Notes: generated from the letters alone by a model not told the origin. DNA of 64,000 nt from Nocardioides litoris (GCF_006346315.1 NZ_VDMR01000002.1:620001-684000), one strand, 5' to 3'. Counted from the first letter of the stretch, positions 8,278 to 16,873 are shown. Numbers and translations are program-made.

Positions 8278-9744
8278 ATGCCCGAGTACCTCCTGCCCGA
8301 CGTCGGCGAGGGCCTCACCGAGGCCGAGATCGTCGCCTGGAAGGTCAAGGTCGGCGACACCATCGCCATCAACGACATCGTCGTCGAGATCGAGACGGCC
8401 AAGTCCATCGTCGAGCTGCCCTCGCCGTACGCCGGTGAGGTGACCGCCCTGCTCGTCGAGGAGGGCCAGACCGTCGACGTCGGCACCCCGATCATCCGCA
8501 TCGGCGCCGACAGCCCGGCCGCGAGCCCGGCCGCGCCGACCGAGGACCCGACGCCGCCCGACGTGCGCCCGACCGAGCCGGCCCCGGCCGAGCCCGCGGC
8601 CCCGATGGAGATCGACCTGTCCAACCCGGCCGCCTCGGGCGGCGGGGAGGGCGAGAGCCTGGTCGGCCGCACCAAGGCCGACCGCGGCCCGACCCGGCGA
8701 CCCCGCAAGGTCGCCTCCGGCACCCTGGCCACCCACATCCAGACCCAGGGCGCGTTCGAGACCGGCCTGGCCTCGCCGATGGTCGAGGCCGAGGACCTCG
8801 AGGACGCCGTGCCGGCCCAGGCCGCCCGGCCCACCGCCGCCGACGTGCGGGTGCTGGCCAAGCCGCCGGTGCGCAAGCTGGCCAAGGACCTCGGCGTCGA
8901 CCTGACCACCCTGGCCCCGACCGGACCGGGCGGCACGATCACCCGTGACGACGTCACGTCGGCGGCAGACGGGTCGGCGGGGGTCACCTCAGCCGGCGGC
9001 CACGACCCGCACCCCGAGCGACCCGTGGCCCGCGAGGACCGAGGTGTCCGCGAGACCCGCGAGCCGGTCAAGGGGGTGCGCAAGATGATGGCCCAGGCCA
9101 TGGTCGGCTCGGCCTTCTCGGCCCCCCACGTCACCGAGTGGGTGACGATCGACGCCACCGCGACCGTCGAGCTGGTCGAGCGGCTCAAGGCCCGCCGGGA
9201 GTTCCGCGACGTCAAGGTCAGCCCGCTGCTGGTGCTGGCCAAGGCCGTGCTGCTCGCCGTCCGGCGCACGCCGGAGATCAACTCCGAGTGGGACGAGGAC
9301 TCCCAGGAGGTGGTCCTCAAGCACTACGTCAACCTCGGCATCGCCGCCGCCACCCCGCGCGGCCTGGTGGTGCCCAACGTCAAGGACGCCGACCGGCTCT
9401 CGCTCCTCGAGCTCGCCGGCGCCCTGGGCGAGCTGACCGCCACCGCGCGCGAGGGCCGGACCCAGCCCGCCGAGATGGCCGGCGGGACCTTCACCATCAC
9501 CAACGTCGGTGTCTTCGGTGTCGACGCCGGCACGCCGATCATCAACCCCGGCGAGTCCGCGATCCTCTGCTTCGGCGCCATCAAGAAGCAGCCCTGGGTC
9601 GTCGGCGACGACATCGTGGCCCGCCACGTCACCACGCTGGCGCTGTCGTTCGACCACCGCCACATCGACGGCGAGAAGGGCTCGCGCTTCCTCGCCGACG
9701 TCGCCGGCATCCTCGAGGACCCCGCCAGCGGACTGCTCTTCTGA
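8278..9744 (+). CDS. 2-oxoacid dehydrogenase E2 (dihydrolipoamide acyltransferase)
   Basis: A 488-residue core component that transfers the acyl group from lipoamide to CoA. Domain order: lipoyl domain (1-80) with the lipoylated Lys42 in ETAKS; a long Pro/Ala/Glu linker; a peripheral subunit-binding domain (about 196-232, VRVLAKPPVRKLAKDLGVDL); and the catalytic acyltransferase domain (about 260-488) with His460-xxx-Asp464-Gly465. A GAGGAAGG ribosome site precedes ATG 8278, 12 bases after the E1 beta stop. No E3 (lipoamide dehydrogenase) follows, so E3 must come from elsewhere, as is usual in actinobacteria. A strong terminator closes the operon. Confidence 0.93.
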   Translation: MPEYLLPDVGEGLTEAEIVAWKVKVGDTIAINDIVVEIETAKSIVELPSPYAGEVTALLVEEGQTVDVGTPIIRIGADSPAASPAAPTEDPTPPDVRPTEPAPAEPAAPMEIDLSNPAASGGGEGESLVGRTKADRGPTRRPRKVASGTLATHIQTQGAFETGLASPMVEAEDLEDAVPAQAARPTAADVRVLAKPPVRKLAKDLGVDLTTLAPTGPGGTITRDDVTSAADGSAGVTSAGGHDPHPERPVAREDRGVRETREPVKGVRKMMAQAMVGSAFSAPHVTEWVTIDATATVELVERLKARREFRDVKVSPLLVLAKAVLLAVRRTPEINSEWDEDSQEVVLKHYVNLGIAAATPRGLVVPNVKDADRLSLLELAGALGELTATAREGRTQPAEMAGGTFTITNVGVFGVDAGTPIINPGESAILCFGAIKKQPWVVGDDIVARHVTTLALSFDHRHIDGEKGSRFLADVAGILEDPASGLLF

Positions 9745-9771
9745 GCACCCGGCTCCTGGCACATCTCGTCA

Positions 9772-9807
9772 ACGCTGGCCCGTCGTCGACCGACGACGGG
9801 TCAGCGT
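9772..9807 (+). terminator. Strong hairpin terminator after the E1-E2 operon
   Basis: A 15-base-pair stem (ACGCTGGCCCGTCGT with its partner, one G-U pair) closed by a six-base loop. No U-run follows, as is common in high-GC actinobacteria. Confidence 0.7.
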
Positions 9808-9851
9808 GGTCTCGGCCCGCCTGTTGGGGGAATGTCCGCGGCTGACCTGGG

Positions 9852-9857
9852 TAGATA
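9852..9857 (+). promoter_or_regulatory. -10 box of a likely leaderless kinase gene
   Basis: TAGATA ends seven bases before GTG 9865; an overlapping TAGGCT (9856-9861) would suit the in-frame ATG at 9871 instead. Confidence 0.45.
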
Positions 9858-9864
9858 GGCTCCC

Positions 9865-11433
9865 GTGACCATGGGCAGCGAGGGGGGCGACCAGACGCGC
9901 GGGGCCGACGAGCCCGGCGCGCAGCTCGGGGCGTTCCGCCTCGGACGCCGGCTCGGGGCCGGCGGCATGGGCATCGTCTACCAGGCCCTCGACACCAGCC
10001 TCAACCGGCAGGTCGCGCTCAAGGTCATCTCGCCGCAGATCGGCGACGACCCCGACTTCCAGGCCCGGTTCCGACGCGAGGCGCAGGCGCAGGCCTCCCT
10101 CGACTCCCCGCACGTGGTGCAGGTCTACAGCTTCGGCGAGGCCGACGGGCGTCTCTACATCGCCTCCCAGCTCATCCCCGACGGCGACCTCGGGCAGATG
10201 CTGGCCAAGCACGGTCGGCCCCCCGCCCGGATCGCGGTCAACCTCATGTCCCAGGTCGCCGACGGCCTCGCCGACGCCCACGCGGCCGGCCTCGTGCACC
10301 GCGACATCAAGCCGGCCAACGTGCTGCTGCGCAACCGCGACCAGCAGCTGTTCGCCTACCTCGGCGACTTCGGCATCGCCCGCCAGGTCGGCCAGTCGCA
10401 GCTGACCCAGGCCGGCGGCACGGTGGGCACCCCGTCCTACATGGCCCCCGAGCTGCACACCGGCGGCGACTCCGGCACGTCCTCCGACATCTACTCCCTC
10501 GGCTGCCTGCTCTGGGCCGCGCTCAGCGGCAAGGCGCCGTACGCCGGCGGCACGCAGTACCAGGTCGTGATGGCCCACATGGAGCAGCCGGTGCCCCAGC
10601 TCGCGCCGACCGGGCCGCTCGCGCTCGAGATCAACCGGGTGCTGGCCACCGCGATGGCCAAGAACCCCGCCCAGCGCTACCCCACGGCCGCGGCGATGCG
10701 CGACGACCTCAAGCGCGTCGTGCGGATGCCCGACGACCAGGTGCCGGTCCACCCGGCCGAGGGCGCGGCGCCCGTCTCCGACCAGTGGTCGTTCCCGCCG
10801 CCGGTCCACACCCCGACGCCCACCCCGACGCCCGGGCAGGCCCCGCCGGCGCCGACCTTCGTGCCGCCGGCCCCGCCGCAGGCCTCCTTCCAGCACTCCC
10901 ACTACGAGGGGCCGACGCCGCCGCAACGCGGCGGTCGCCTCGGCTGGGTCATCGCCGTGCTGCTCGTGCTCGTGCTCGGGGGCGGCGCGGCGCTGGCGGC
11001 GGTGCTCATCAACCGCGGCGACGACGACCCGCGCACCACCACCACCACGACCGACCCGACGCCCACCGACGACCCCACCTCGGAGGACCCCGACCCCACC
11101 GAGGACCCGACCCAGGCCACGCCGCAGTACGACTTCGACGCCCGCGAGCAGCAGGCGGCCGACGCGCTGGTCGACAACTTCCTCACCCAGGCCGGGGCGA
11201 CCGAGGAGAGCTCGCGCTGCCTGGCCGACGAGCTGGTCAACTCGGTCGGCGTCGACAAGCTCATCGGCGCGGGCCTGCTGACCCGCGACCTCGAGTACAA
11301 CGAGGACTCCTCGACGCCCAACCCCGACTTCGACGTCGCCGACAGCCTGGAGGTGCTCCAGGCCCTGACCGACGTCACCGACACCTGCACCGACCGGGTC
11401 GGCGGCTCGGTGCCGTCACCGTCGACCGGCTGA
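9865..11433 (+). CDS. Eukaryotic-type Ser/Thr protein kinase with one membrane helix
   Basis: A 522-residue PknB-like receptor kinase. The kinase domain (about 18-285) is complete: glycine loop RLGAGGMGIVY, ATP-anchoring Lys53, catalytic HRDIKPAN with Asp147, Mg2+-binding DFG Asp168, and activation loop ending GTPSYMAPE. A Pro/Thr-rich juxtamembrane linker leads to a membrane helix (about 359-381). The outer part has a Thr/Asp/Pro-rich stretch and a compact C-terminal domain with two Cys (RCLADEL.., TDTCTDR), likely disulfide-bonded. There are no PASTA repeats, so the signal sensed differs from PknB. It converges on the carboxyltransferase gene. Confidence 0.95.
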   Translation: MTMGSEGGDQTRGADEPGAQLGAFRLGRRLGAGGMGIVYQALDTSLNRQVALKVISPQIGDDPDFQARFRREAQAQASLDSPHVVQVYSFGEADGRLYIASQLIPDGDLGQMLAKHGRPPARIAVNLMSQVADGLADAHAAGLVHRDIKPANVLLRNRDQQLFAYLGDFGIARQVGQSQLTQAGGTVGTPSYMAPELHTGGDSGTSSDIYSLGCLLWAALSGKAPYAGGTQYQVVMAHMEQPVPQLAPTGPLALEINRVLATAMAKNPAQRYPTAAAMRDDLKRVVRMPDDQVPVHPAEGAAPVSDQWSFPPPVHTPTPTPTPGQAPPAPTFVPPAPPQASFQHSHYEGPTPPQRGGRLGWVIAVLLVLVLGGGAALAAVLINRGDDDPRTTTTTTDPTPTDDPTSEDPDPTEDPTQATPQYDFDAREQQAADALVDNFLTQAGATEESSRCLADELVNSVGVDKLIGAGLLTRDLEYNEDSSTPNPDFDVADSLEVLQALTDVTDTCTDRVGGSVPSPSTG

Positions 11434-11437
11434 GCGT

Positions 11438-11480
11438 CGGGTCCAGCGCCGGGTCCAGCGCCGGGTCCAGCGCAGGGTCC
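11438..11480. repeat. 12-base tandem repeat between convergent genes
   Basis: CGGGTCCAGCGC occurs three times in a row (11438, 11450, 11462), followed by a partial copy that reaches the stop codon of the minus-strand gene. It occupies the whole gap between the kinase and carboxyltransferase genes. Probably slippage DNA; no terminator hairpin is obvious. Confidence 0.75.
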
Positions 11481-12952
11481 TAGGTGTAGCGGCGCGCCCG
11501 GTCGGCCGGCGTACCGGGACCGGAGCGGAGCAGCGCGGCCAGCTCGTGCTCGAGCACCGCGCCGACCCGCTGGCAGAACGCCTCGGCCTCGTCGGCGGCG
11601 TCGGGCCGCTCGGCGACCACCCGGTCGACGACGCCGAGGCGGTGCAGGTCGATCGCGCGCACCTGCTGCTTGCGGGCCATCTCGGGGGCGTGGTCGAGGT
11701 CGCGGTGCACGATGGCGCTCGCGCCCTCGGGGGGCAGCGGGGAGAGCCAGGCGTGCTGGGCGGCGACCACGCGGTCGGCGGGCAGGAAGGCCAGCGCGCC
11801 CCCGCCGTTGCCCTCGCCCAGCATCAGGCACAGCGTGGGCGCCGGCAGGGAGACCAGCTCGGCCAGGCAGCGGGCGATCTCGCCGGCCAGGCCGCCGTTC
11901 TCGGCCTCGGGCGAGAGCGCCGCGCCCTGGGTGTCGATGACCGTGACCAGCGGCAGCCCGAGCTCGCTGGCCAGCCGGAACCCGCGCCGGGCCTCCCGCA
12001 GGGCCTGCGGCCCCATCGGGTGGTCGGCGGTCTGCCCCCGCCGGTCCTGCCCGAGGAACACGCACGGCGCCTGGCCGAAGCGGGCCAGCGCGATGAGCAG
12101 CCCCGGGTCCTGCTCGCCCTGGCCGGTGCCGTTGAGCGGGACGACGTCGCCGGCGGCGTACCGCAGCAGGCGGCGTACGCCGGGCCGGTCGGGCCGGCGG
12201 GACCGGGTGACGGCGTCCCAGGTGTCGACGTCGGGCACCGGCTCGTCGGTGGGTGCGGGCGAGGAGGGGACCACCTCGCGCGGCGCGAGGAGGACCGCGA
12301 GGGCGCGGTCGAGGATGTCGGGGATGTCCTCGACGGCGACGACGGCGTCGATGATGCCGCGGGCGTAGAGGTTCTCCGAGGTCTGCACGCCCTCGGGGAA
12401 GTCCCTGCCGTAGAGCGCGGAGTAGACCCGGGGCCCGAGGAACCCGACCAGGGCCCCCGGCTCGGCGACGGTGACGTGGCCCAGCGAGCCCCACGAGGCC
12501 ATGACGCCGCCGGTGGTGGGGTGGCGCAGGTAGACCAGGTAGGGCAGGCCCGCGGCCTTGTGGGCGGCCACGGCCTGGGAGATGCGGACCATCTGCACGA
12601 AGGCCGGCGTGCCCTCCTGCATGCGGGTGCCGCCGCTCACCGGGGCGGCGACCAGCGGCAGGCCGGCCTCGGTGGCCCGCTCGACGGCGGCGACGATCCG
12701 GTCGGCGCTGGCCCGGCCGATCGACCCGGCCAGGAACCCGAACTCGCCCACGATCGCGGCCACCCGCCGGCCCCGCAGCCGGCCCTCGCCGGTCACGACC
12801 GACTCGTCGACGCCCGAGCGCTCCTCGGCGGCCACCAGCTCGGCGGCGTACTCCTGGGAGACGCGGCGGCGCACCGGGCGCTCGTCCCACGTGGTCCAGG
12901 ACCCCTCGTCGAGCACGAGGTGGATGAGGTCGCGGGCGGAGGGGCGCGGCAT
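11480..12952 (-). CDS. Fused acetyl/acyl-CoA carboxyltransferase (AccD-AccA-like)
   Basis: A 490-residue protein with two crotonase-fold halves. The first (about 35-235) is AccD-like, with SGGTRMQEGTPAF (about 136) and a PTTGGVMASWG oxyanion loop. The second (about 265-480) is AccA-like, with DTQGAALSPEAE and GEGNGGGALAF motifs. The zinc ribbon of classical AccD is absent. The domain pair fits a stand-alone carboxyltransferase beta-alpha fusion. The biotin carboxylase and carrier partner is not encoded nearby, so the acyl-CoA substrate is not deducible. Start ATG 12952 is set by a TATCTT box seven bases upstream; a longer in-frame reading to 13177 overlaps the next gene and is rejected. Confidence 0.88.
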   Translation of the reverse strand: MPRPSARDLIHLVLDEGSWTTWDERPVRRRVSQEYAAELVAAEERSGVDESVVTGEGRLRGRRVAAIVGEFGFLAGSIGRASADRIVAAVERATEAGLPLVAAPVSGGTRMQEGTPAFVQMVRISQAVAAHKAAGLPYLVYLRHPTTGGVMASWGSLGHVTVAEPGALVGFLGPRVYSALYGRDFPEGVQTSENLYARGIIDAVVAVEDIPDILDRALAVLLAPREVVPSSPAPTDEPVPDVDTWDAVTRSRRPDRPGVRRLLRYAAGDVVPLNGTGQGEQDPGLLIALARFGQAPCVFLGQDRRGQTADHPMGPQALREARRGFRLASELGLPLVTVIDTQGAALSPEAENGGLAGEIARCLAELVSLPAPTLCLMLGEGNGGGALAFLPADRVVAAQHAWLSPLPPEGASAIVHRDLDHAPEMARKQQVRAIDLHRLGVVDRVVAERPDAADEAEAFCQRVGAVLEHELAALLRSGPGTPADRARRYT

Positions 12953-12959
12953 GGCCGCG

Positions 12960-12965
12960 AAGATA
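12960..12965 (-). promoter_or_regulatory. TANNNT -10 box of a likely leaderless gene
   Basis: Minus-strand TATCTT, seven bases before ATG 12952 of the carboxyltransferase gene. Confidence 0.55.
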
Positions 12966-12981
12966 GTGGCGCGGGAGGCGC

Positions 12982-13365
12982 TCAGCCGGCGCGGTCCAGC
13001 GGCGAGCTCAGGCGCGGCACGCCGCCCAGGCGCTTGCGGAAGCGCACGTGGGAGGCGTGCTCGCCGAGCTTGTCCCACAGGGCGGCGTGCGCGGCCCAGG
13101 GCAGGGGCTCCGCGCCGGTGGTCCAGCTGTCGCCGAAGGAGATCCAGACCGGCGTCCACTCCGCGGCCAGGTCCCACGCGCCGCGGCGGGCCTCGACGAG
13201 CCGGCGCCTGACCTGGAACGCCTGGCGAGGGCCGTCGGCACAGATCGGCGCCGTGGCCACGGGCCAGACCCAGAGGTCGAGCGGCATCAGGTCGAGCTCG
13301 AGCTCGCGCAGCATCGTCGGGTCGACCAGCACGGTCGCGACGTTCTGGTGCGGGGCTCGCTGCAC
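12982..13365 (-). CDS. Conserved-looking hypothetical protein, 127 residues
   Basis: I do not recognise the family. The protein is soluble, with several Trp (LDLWVWPVATAPICADGP, AWDLAAEWTPVWISFGDSW) and a basic C-terminus. Start GTG 13365 is chosen because a TAGCGT box ends seven bases upstream and composition upstream is non-coding. It ends 29 bases before the carboxyltransferase start on the same strand and is divergent from OsmC. The SFGDSW and W-rich strands could suggest a small beta-rich domain, but no function is assigned. Confidence 0.6.
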   Translation of the reverse strand: MQRAPHQNVATVLVDPTMLRELELDLMPLDLWVWPVATAPICADGPRQAFQVRRRLVEARRGAWDLAAEWTPVWISFGDSWTTGAEPLPWAAHAALWDKLGEHASHVRFRKRLGGVPRLSSPLDRAG

Positions 13366-13372
13366 GCCACGC

Positions 13373-13378
13373 ACGCTA
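13373..13378 (-). promoter_or_regulatory. TANNNT -10 box of a likely leaderless gene
   Basis: Minus-strand TAGCGT, seven bases before GTG 13365. Confidence 0.5.
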
Positions 13379-13467
13379 GCCCGCGCCACCGACAGGCGGA
13401 ACCCTCCGGTGTGTTGCCTTGTATGTCTACTGTGATGGTTGCCTATCAGCCCGACCCAGGAGGACCC

Positions 13468-13938
13468 GTGACCACGACCCCGAAGCAGACCGTCCCGTTC
13501 GCCGTGACCGCCAGCGGCACCGGCGTCGCCCAGTCGGTGGAGGCGGGTGGCCACCGGTTCGAGACCGACGCGCTGCCCGCCTTCGGCGGCCAGGACGCCG
13601 CGCCCAGCCCGCTGTACTACGCGCTCGCCGCGCTCACCTCCTGCCACCAGGTCACCGGGTCGCTGGTGGCCAAGGACCTCGGCATCACCCTCGGCGCGTG
13701 GAGCATCGACGCCGTCGGCGACCTCGACCCGTCGGTGATCGCCGGCGGCGCCGAGGGCAACGCCAACTTCGACCGCGTCACCGTGCGGGTGCGGGTCGAG
13801 ACCGACGCCGACGAGGAGACGTTCGCGCGGTTCGCCGACGAGACCGCCCGCCGCTGCCCGGTGACCCAGCTCTTCACGCGGAGCGGGCTGGGCTTCGACA
13901 GCGACTGGACGCGATCCTCGCTGCCCGCCGCCGTCTGA
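13468..13938 (+). CDS. OsmC/Ohr-family peroxiredoxin-like protein
   Basis: A 156-residue OsmC-family protein, which reduces organic hydroperoxides using two Cys. Both are present: one in ALTSCHQV (about residue 59) at the start of the central helix and one in ARRCPVTQLF (about 132). Start GTG 13468 is chosen for the AGGAGG at 13458-13463; upstream ATGs (13423, 13435) would add a poorly conserved leader. It lies divergent to the hypothetical gene; its stop is two bases from that of the convergent epimerase gene. Expected cytosolic. Confidence 0.88.
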   Translation: MTTTPKQTVPFAVTASGTGVAQSVEAGGHRFETDALPAFGGQDAAPSPLYYALAALTSCHQVTGSLVAKDLGITLGAWSIDAVGDLDPSVIAGGAEGNANFDRVTVRVRVETDADEETFARFADETARRCPVTQLFTRSGLGFDSDWTRSSLPAAV

Positions 13939-13940
13939 GC

Positions 13941-14915
13941 TCAGCCGCGCCCCGCGGCCGCCAGCACCCGGGCCTCGTGCTCGCGCGACAGCCCGGTGCG
14001 GGTGGCGTCGGGGTGCGCGCGCAGCCAGGCCAGGGTGTCGCGGGCCGTCTCGGCGACCGGGCGGGTCACCAGCCCCGCGGCGTACGACGCCTCGACGTCG
14101 CGCCCCATCATGCCGTCGTACGTCGGGCGGGGGAGCCACAGCGGCAGGCCCGACGGCCCGACCCACGGCTCGACGCCGTGCCGCTCGAGCTCCTCGCTCG
14201 GCACCCACGTTAGCCGGGCGCGCGAGCCGACGCCGGCGGCGACCTCGGCCAGCAGGTCGCCGAGGGGGACGGTGCGGCCGGTGCCGTCGTAGGAGCCGGT
14301 GGTGCGGCGCTCGGCCAGGGAGACCAGCCAGGCGGCGAGGTCGCGCACGTCGACCACCTGCACCCGGTCGTCGGGGGACCCGCCGGCCAGGACCTCCGCG
14401 CCGTCGGCGGCGTCGGCCAGGCGCTCGGGCCAGTAGGCGAACCGGCCCGACGGGTCGCCGGGCCCGACGATCAGCCCGGGCCGCACGAGCACCGACGACG
14501 TGGCGCCGGCCGTGACCGCCTGCTCGCAGGCGACCTTCATCGGGCCGTAGGAGTCGGGCGAGACGGCGAGGTCGACGTCGGCGGGCTCGGCGTCCACGAG
14601 CCCGTCGGAGGCGACCGCGTCGTCGGCGTACACGTTGATGGTGGAGACGAAGACCCAGTGCGCGTCCGGCCACGCGGCCACCGCGCCGCGCACCCACGAC
14701 GGCGTGCGGGCCACGTCGACCACGGCGTCGACCGGGCCGACCGCCTCGACCGGGGGCGGCTGCCCGGCCCGGTCCCACGCCACGTGGCGGGCGCCGTCGG
14801 GCACCGACCCCGACGCACCTCGGCACGCGCAGACCACCTCGTGGCCGCGGGCCAGCGCGTCGGCCGTCACCGCCGCGGACAGGAACACCGTGCCGCCCAG
14901 CACCAGGAGTCGCAT
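13941..14915 (-). CDS. NAD(P)-dependent epimerase/dehydratase-like protein
   Basis: A 324-residue extended SDR-type protein. The N-terminal Rossmann motif is LVLGGTVFLSAAV (residues 4-16), a variant GGTxFLG rather than GxxGxxG, as in the nucleotide-sugar-epimerase and plant RNA-binding-like branch. The catalytic Tyr is plausibly in SPDSYGPMKVACE (about residue 123, YxxxK kept). The C-terminal half has substrate-domain features (RTTGSYDGTGRTVPLGDLL). The substrate is unknown. A CACCGT box (14922-14927) six bases before ATG is a weak leaderless signal. It is divergent from the DUF559 gene. Confidence 0.82.
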   Translation of the reverse strand: MRLLVLGGTVFLSAAVTADALARGHEVVCACRGASGSVPDGARHVAWDRAGQPPPVEAVGPVDAVVDVARTPSWVRGAVAAWPDAHWVFVSTINVYADDAVASDGLVDAEPADVDLAVSPDSYGPMKVACEQAVTAGATSSVLVRPGLIVGPGDPSGRFAYWPERLADAADGAEVLAGGSPDDRVQVVDVRDLAAWLVSLAERRTTGSYDGTGRTVPLGDLLAEVAAGVGSRARLTWVPSEELERHGVEPWVGPSGLPLWLPRPTYDGMMGRDVEASYAAGLVTRPVAETARDTLAWLRAHPDATRTGLSREHEARVLAAAGRG

Positions 14916-15024
14916 GGCCCCACGGTGCGGGAGCGGTGGGGCCGGGGCAAGCGGTTCCGCTGTGGGCAGCAGGCCTGTGGAGGAGCGGGTGCGTCGTCGG
15001 GCGGGGTCGGGCAGGGTCCGCGGG

Positions 15025-15912
15025 ATGTCGGTGGTGCAGCGGGTCGTCGAGGCCGGTGGGTTCGTGACGCGGGCCCGGCTCCTCGCCGCCTGCCCGCGGG
15101 CGGAGGTCGACGCCGCGCTCGCCCGGGGCGACGTGGTCGTGGCGGGTCGCGGTCGCTACGCCCTGCCGGTGGTCGGCGACGCCGTGCGGCGCGCCCACGG
15201 ACTGCACGGCGTGCTCGCGCTCCGCAGCGCGGCGCTGCACCACGGGTGGGAGGTCCTGGTCCCGCCGGAGGTGCCCGAGGTCGCGGTGCCCCGCGGCCGC
15301 AAGGTGGGTCCGGACCGACGCGCCGGGGTCCGGCTCCTGCACACCCCGCTCGAGCCGCTCGACGTCGTCGACGACATCGTCACCGGGGTCGAGGCCACGC
15401 TGCGGATGTGCCTGGCCCGCCTGCCCCGCCGGGAGGCCCTGGCCGTCGCCGACTCGGCGCTGCGTCGCGGCGTCCCTCCGTCCACCCTGCGACGCGCCGC
15501 TCTCACGGTGAGCGGCCCCGGCGCTCCGCAGGCCCGCTGGGTCTCCGCCCACGCCGACGACCGGTCGGCGGGGCCGTTCGAGTCGGCCCTGCGCGAGATC
15601 TGCCTCGACGTGCCCGGGTTGTCGGTGGTGCCGCAGGTCGTGCTGCGATCGGCACGCCAGACCGTCCGACCCGACCTGGTCGACCGCGAGCTCGACCTGG
15701 TCTGCGAGGCCGACTCCTTCGCCTGGCACGGTGACCGGACGGCGCTGGCCCGCGACGCCCGGCGCTACGACCTGCTGGTCGCCGACGGGTGGGTGGTGCT
15801 GCGGTTCGCCTACGAGGACGTGCTCGGCGATCCCGCCTGGTGCGTGGGCGTCCTCTCCGCGGTCGTACAGCGACGTACAGGTCGGCAGCCCTGCGGCTGC
15901 CCCACCGCGTAG
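15025..15912 (+). CDS. DUF559 protein with AbiEi-like N-terminus (Vsr-like nuclease fold)
   Basis: A 295-residue protein of a type expanded in actinobacteria. The N-terminal part (1-80) resembles the winged-helix/AbiEi antitoxin-like domain (FVTRARLLAACP, GRYALP). The C-terminal part (about 190-275) is DUF559, a Vsr-like PD-(D/E)XK fold: FESALREICLDV, DRELDLVCEADSF.WHG and WVVLRF.YEDV match its strands and acidic residues. Function is not established; the family is often described as toxin-antitoxin- or nuclease-like. Start ATG 15025 follows CAGGGT by seven bases. The last 50 bases carry half of a GTACA inverted repeat that may control the next gene. Confidence 0.8.
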   Translation: MSVVQRVVEAGGFVTRARLLAACPRAEVDAALARGDVVVAGRGRYALPVVGDAVRRAHGLHGVLALRSAALHHGWEVLVPPEVPEVAVPRGRKVGPDRRAGVRLLHTPLEPLDVVDDIVTGVEATLRMCLARLPRREALAVADSALRRGVPPSTLRRAALTVSGPGAPQARWVSAHADDRSAGPFESALREICLDVPGLSVVPQVVLRSARQTVRPDLVDRELDLVCEADSFAWHGDRTALARDARRYDLLVADGWVVLRFAYEDVLGDPAWCVGVLSAVVQRRTGRQPCGCPTA

Positions 15913-15963
15913 GGGCGCGGCAGTCGCGGCGGTGTCCGCCGAACCTGTACGTCCGTGTACGAC
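15862..15963. promoter_or_regulatory. Inverted repeat of paired GTACA motifs before the siroheme genes
   Basis: The left arm (15862-15884, GTCGTACAGCGACGTACAGG) and right arm (about 15939-15963, containing CCTGTACGTCCGTGTACGAC) are near-perfect inverted copies about 55 bases apart, each with two GTAC cores spaced 11 bases. Helical phasing and position in front of the uroporphyrinogen-III synthase gene suggest a dimeric regulator binding both arms. The left arm lies inside the end of the DUF559 gene. Confidence 0.5.
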
Positions 15964-16018
15964 GCGGACGGCCGAGCCCGGTGTGCCAGGGTGGTCGGGA
16001 GGCACACGAGGGGGAATG

Positions 16019-16873
16019 ATGTCGGGTCAGCCGCTGGCAGGGTGCCGCGTCGGGGTGACGGCCGGGCGCAAGGTCGAGGAGCAGGTCGTCCTGCTCGAGC
16101 GGCGCGGCGCCGAGGCCGTGCACGCGCCCGCGCTCTCGGAGCGTGGGTCCTCGGTCGACCCGGCCGAGCTGCGGGCGGCGACCGCCGAGGCGCTGGCCGC
16201 GCCCGTCGACGTGTTCGTGGCGACCACCGGGGTCGGGATGCGCACCTGGTTCGCGGCCTGCGAGGACGACGGCACCCTCGACGCCCTGCTCGCGCGCCTC
16301 GGTGCGGCGGAGGTGCTCGCGCGCGGCCCCAAGAGCGTGGGCGCGCTGCGCCAGCGGGGCCTCCGCGAGGCGTGGTCGCCGGAGTCGGAGGCCCTCGACG
16401 ACGTGCTGGCCCACCTGCACGGTCGCGACCTCACCGGCGTGCGGGTCGTCCTCCAGGAGCACGGGCTGTCGCTGTCCTCGGCGGCGCAGGTGCTGCGCGA
16501 ACGCGGGGCCGAGGTGGTGACGGTGCCGATCTACCGCACCGAGCCCGCCGCCGACCTCGCCCCGCTGCGGGCCCTGGCCGCTGCGGTCGCCGACCGCACC
16601 GTCGACGCGGTGACCTTCACCAGCGCGCCCGCGGTCGCGGTCCTGATGGCCACCGCGGACGAGGACGGACGGGGCGAGGAGGTCGCGGCGGCCTTCCGCG
16701 ACCCCCGCCACGGCGTCGTCGCCTGCTGCGTCGGGCCGGTGTGCGGGGCGGCGTTCGCCCCCTGGGGCGTGCCCTGGATCGCCCCCGACCGCTCCCGCCT
16801 GGTCGCCATGGTCCGGGCGCTGGAGACCGAGCTGCTCCGGCGGCGCACGGTGCGGTCGGGCGGTGCGGCGTGA
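16019..16873 (+). CDS. hemD: Uroporphyrinogen-III synthase
   Basis: A 284-residue HemD-family enzyme, which cyclises hydroxymethylbilane with inversion of ring D to give uroporphyrinogen III for haem, siroheme and cobalamin. The two-domain pattern is visible: first domain with VDVFVATTGVGMRTWF (about 61-76), a hinge with the LTGVRVVLQEHG strand (about 140), and second domain with TVDAVTFTSAPAV (about 198). No response-regulator-type DNA-binding tail, which some actinobacterial versions carry, is present. A GAGGGGG ribosome site (about 16008-16014) serves ATG 16019 or the adjacent ATG 16016. The stop overlaps the next start (GTGA). Confidence 0.85.
   Translation: MSGQPLAGCRVGVTAGRKVEEQVVLLERRGAEAVHAPALSERGSSVDPAELRAATAEALAAPVDVFVATTGVGMRTWFAACEDDGTLDALLARLGAAEVLARGPKSVGALRQRGLREAWSPESEALDDVLAHLHGRDLTGVRVVLQEHGLSLSSAAQVLRERGAEVVTVPIYRTEPAADLAPLRALAAAVADRTVDAVTFTSAPAVAVLMATADEDGRGEEVAAAFRDPRHGVVACCVGPVCGAAFAPWGVPWIAPDRSRLVAMVRALETELLRRRTVRSGGAA

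Noticed and set aside
9865-9873. ATG 9871 as the kinase start
   Set aside because: The difference is only two residues and TAGATA fits GTG 9865; both remain possible, with no effect on function.
12982-16005. A 1007-codon open frame on the minus strand across several genes
   Set aside because: It is the shadow expected in very GC-rich DNA; it runs antisense to OsmC and DUF559 and over the epimerase in another frame. Only its last 127 codons look like a real gene.
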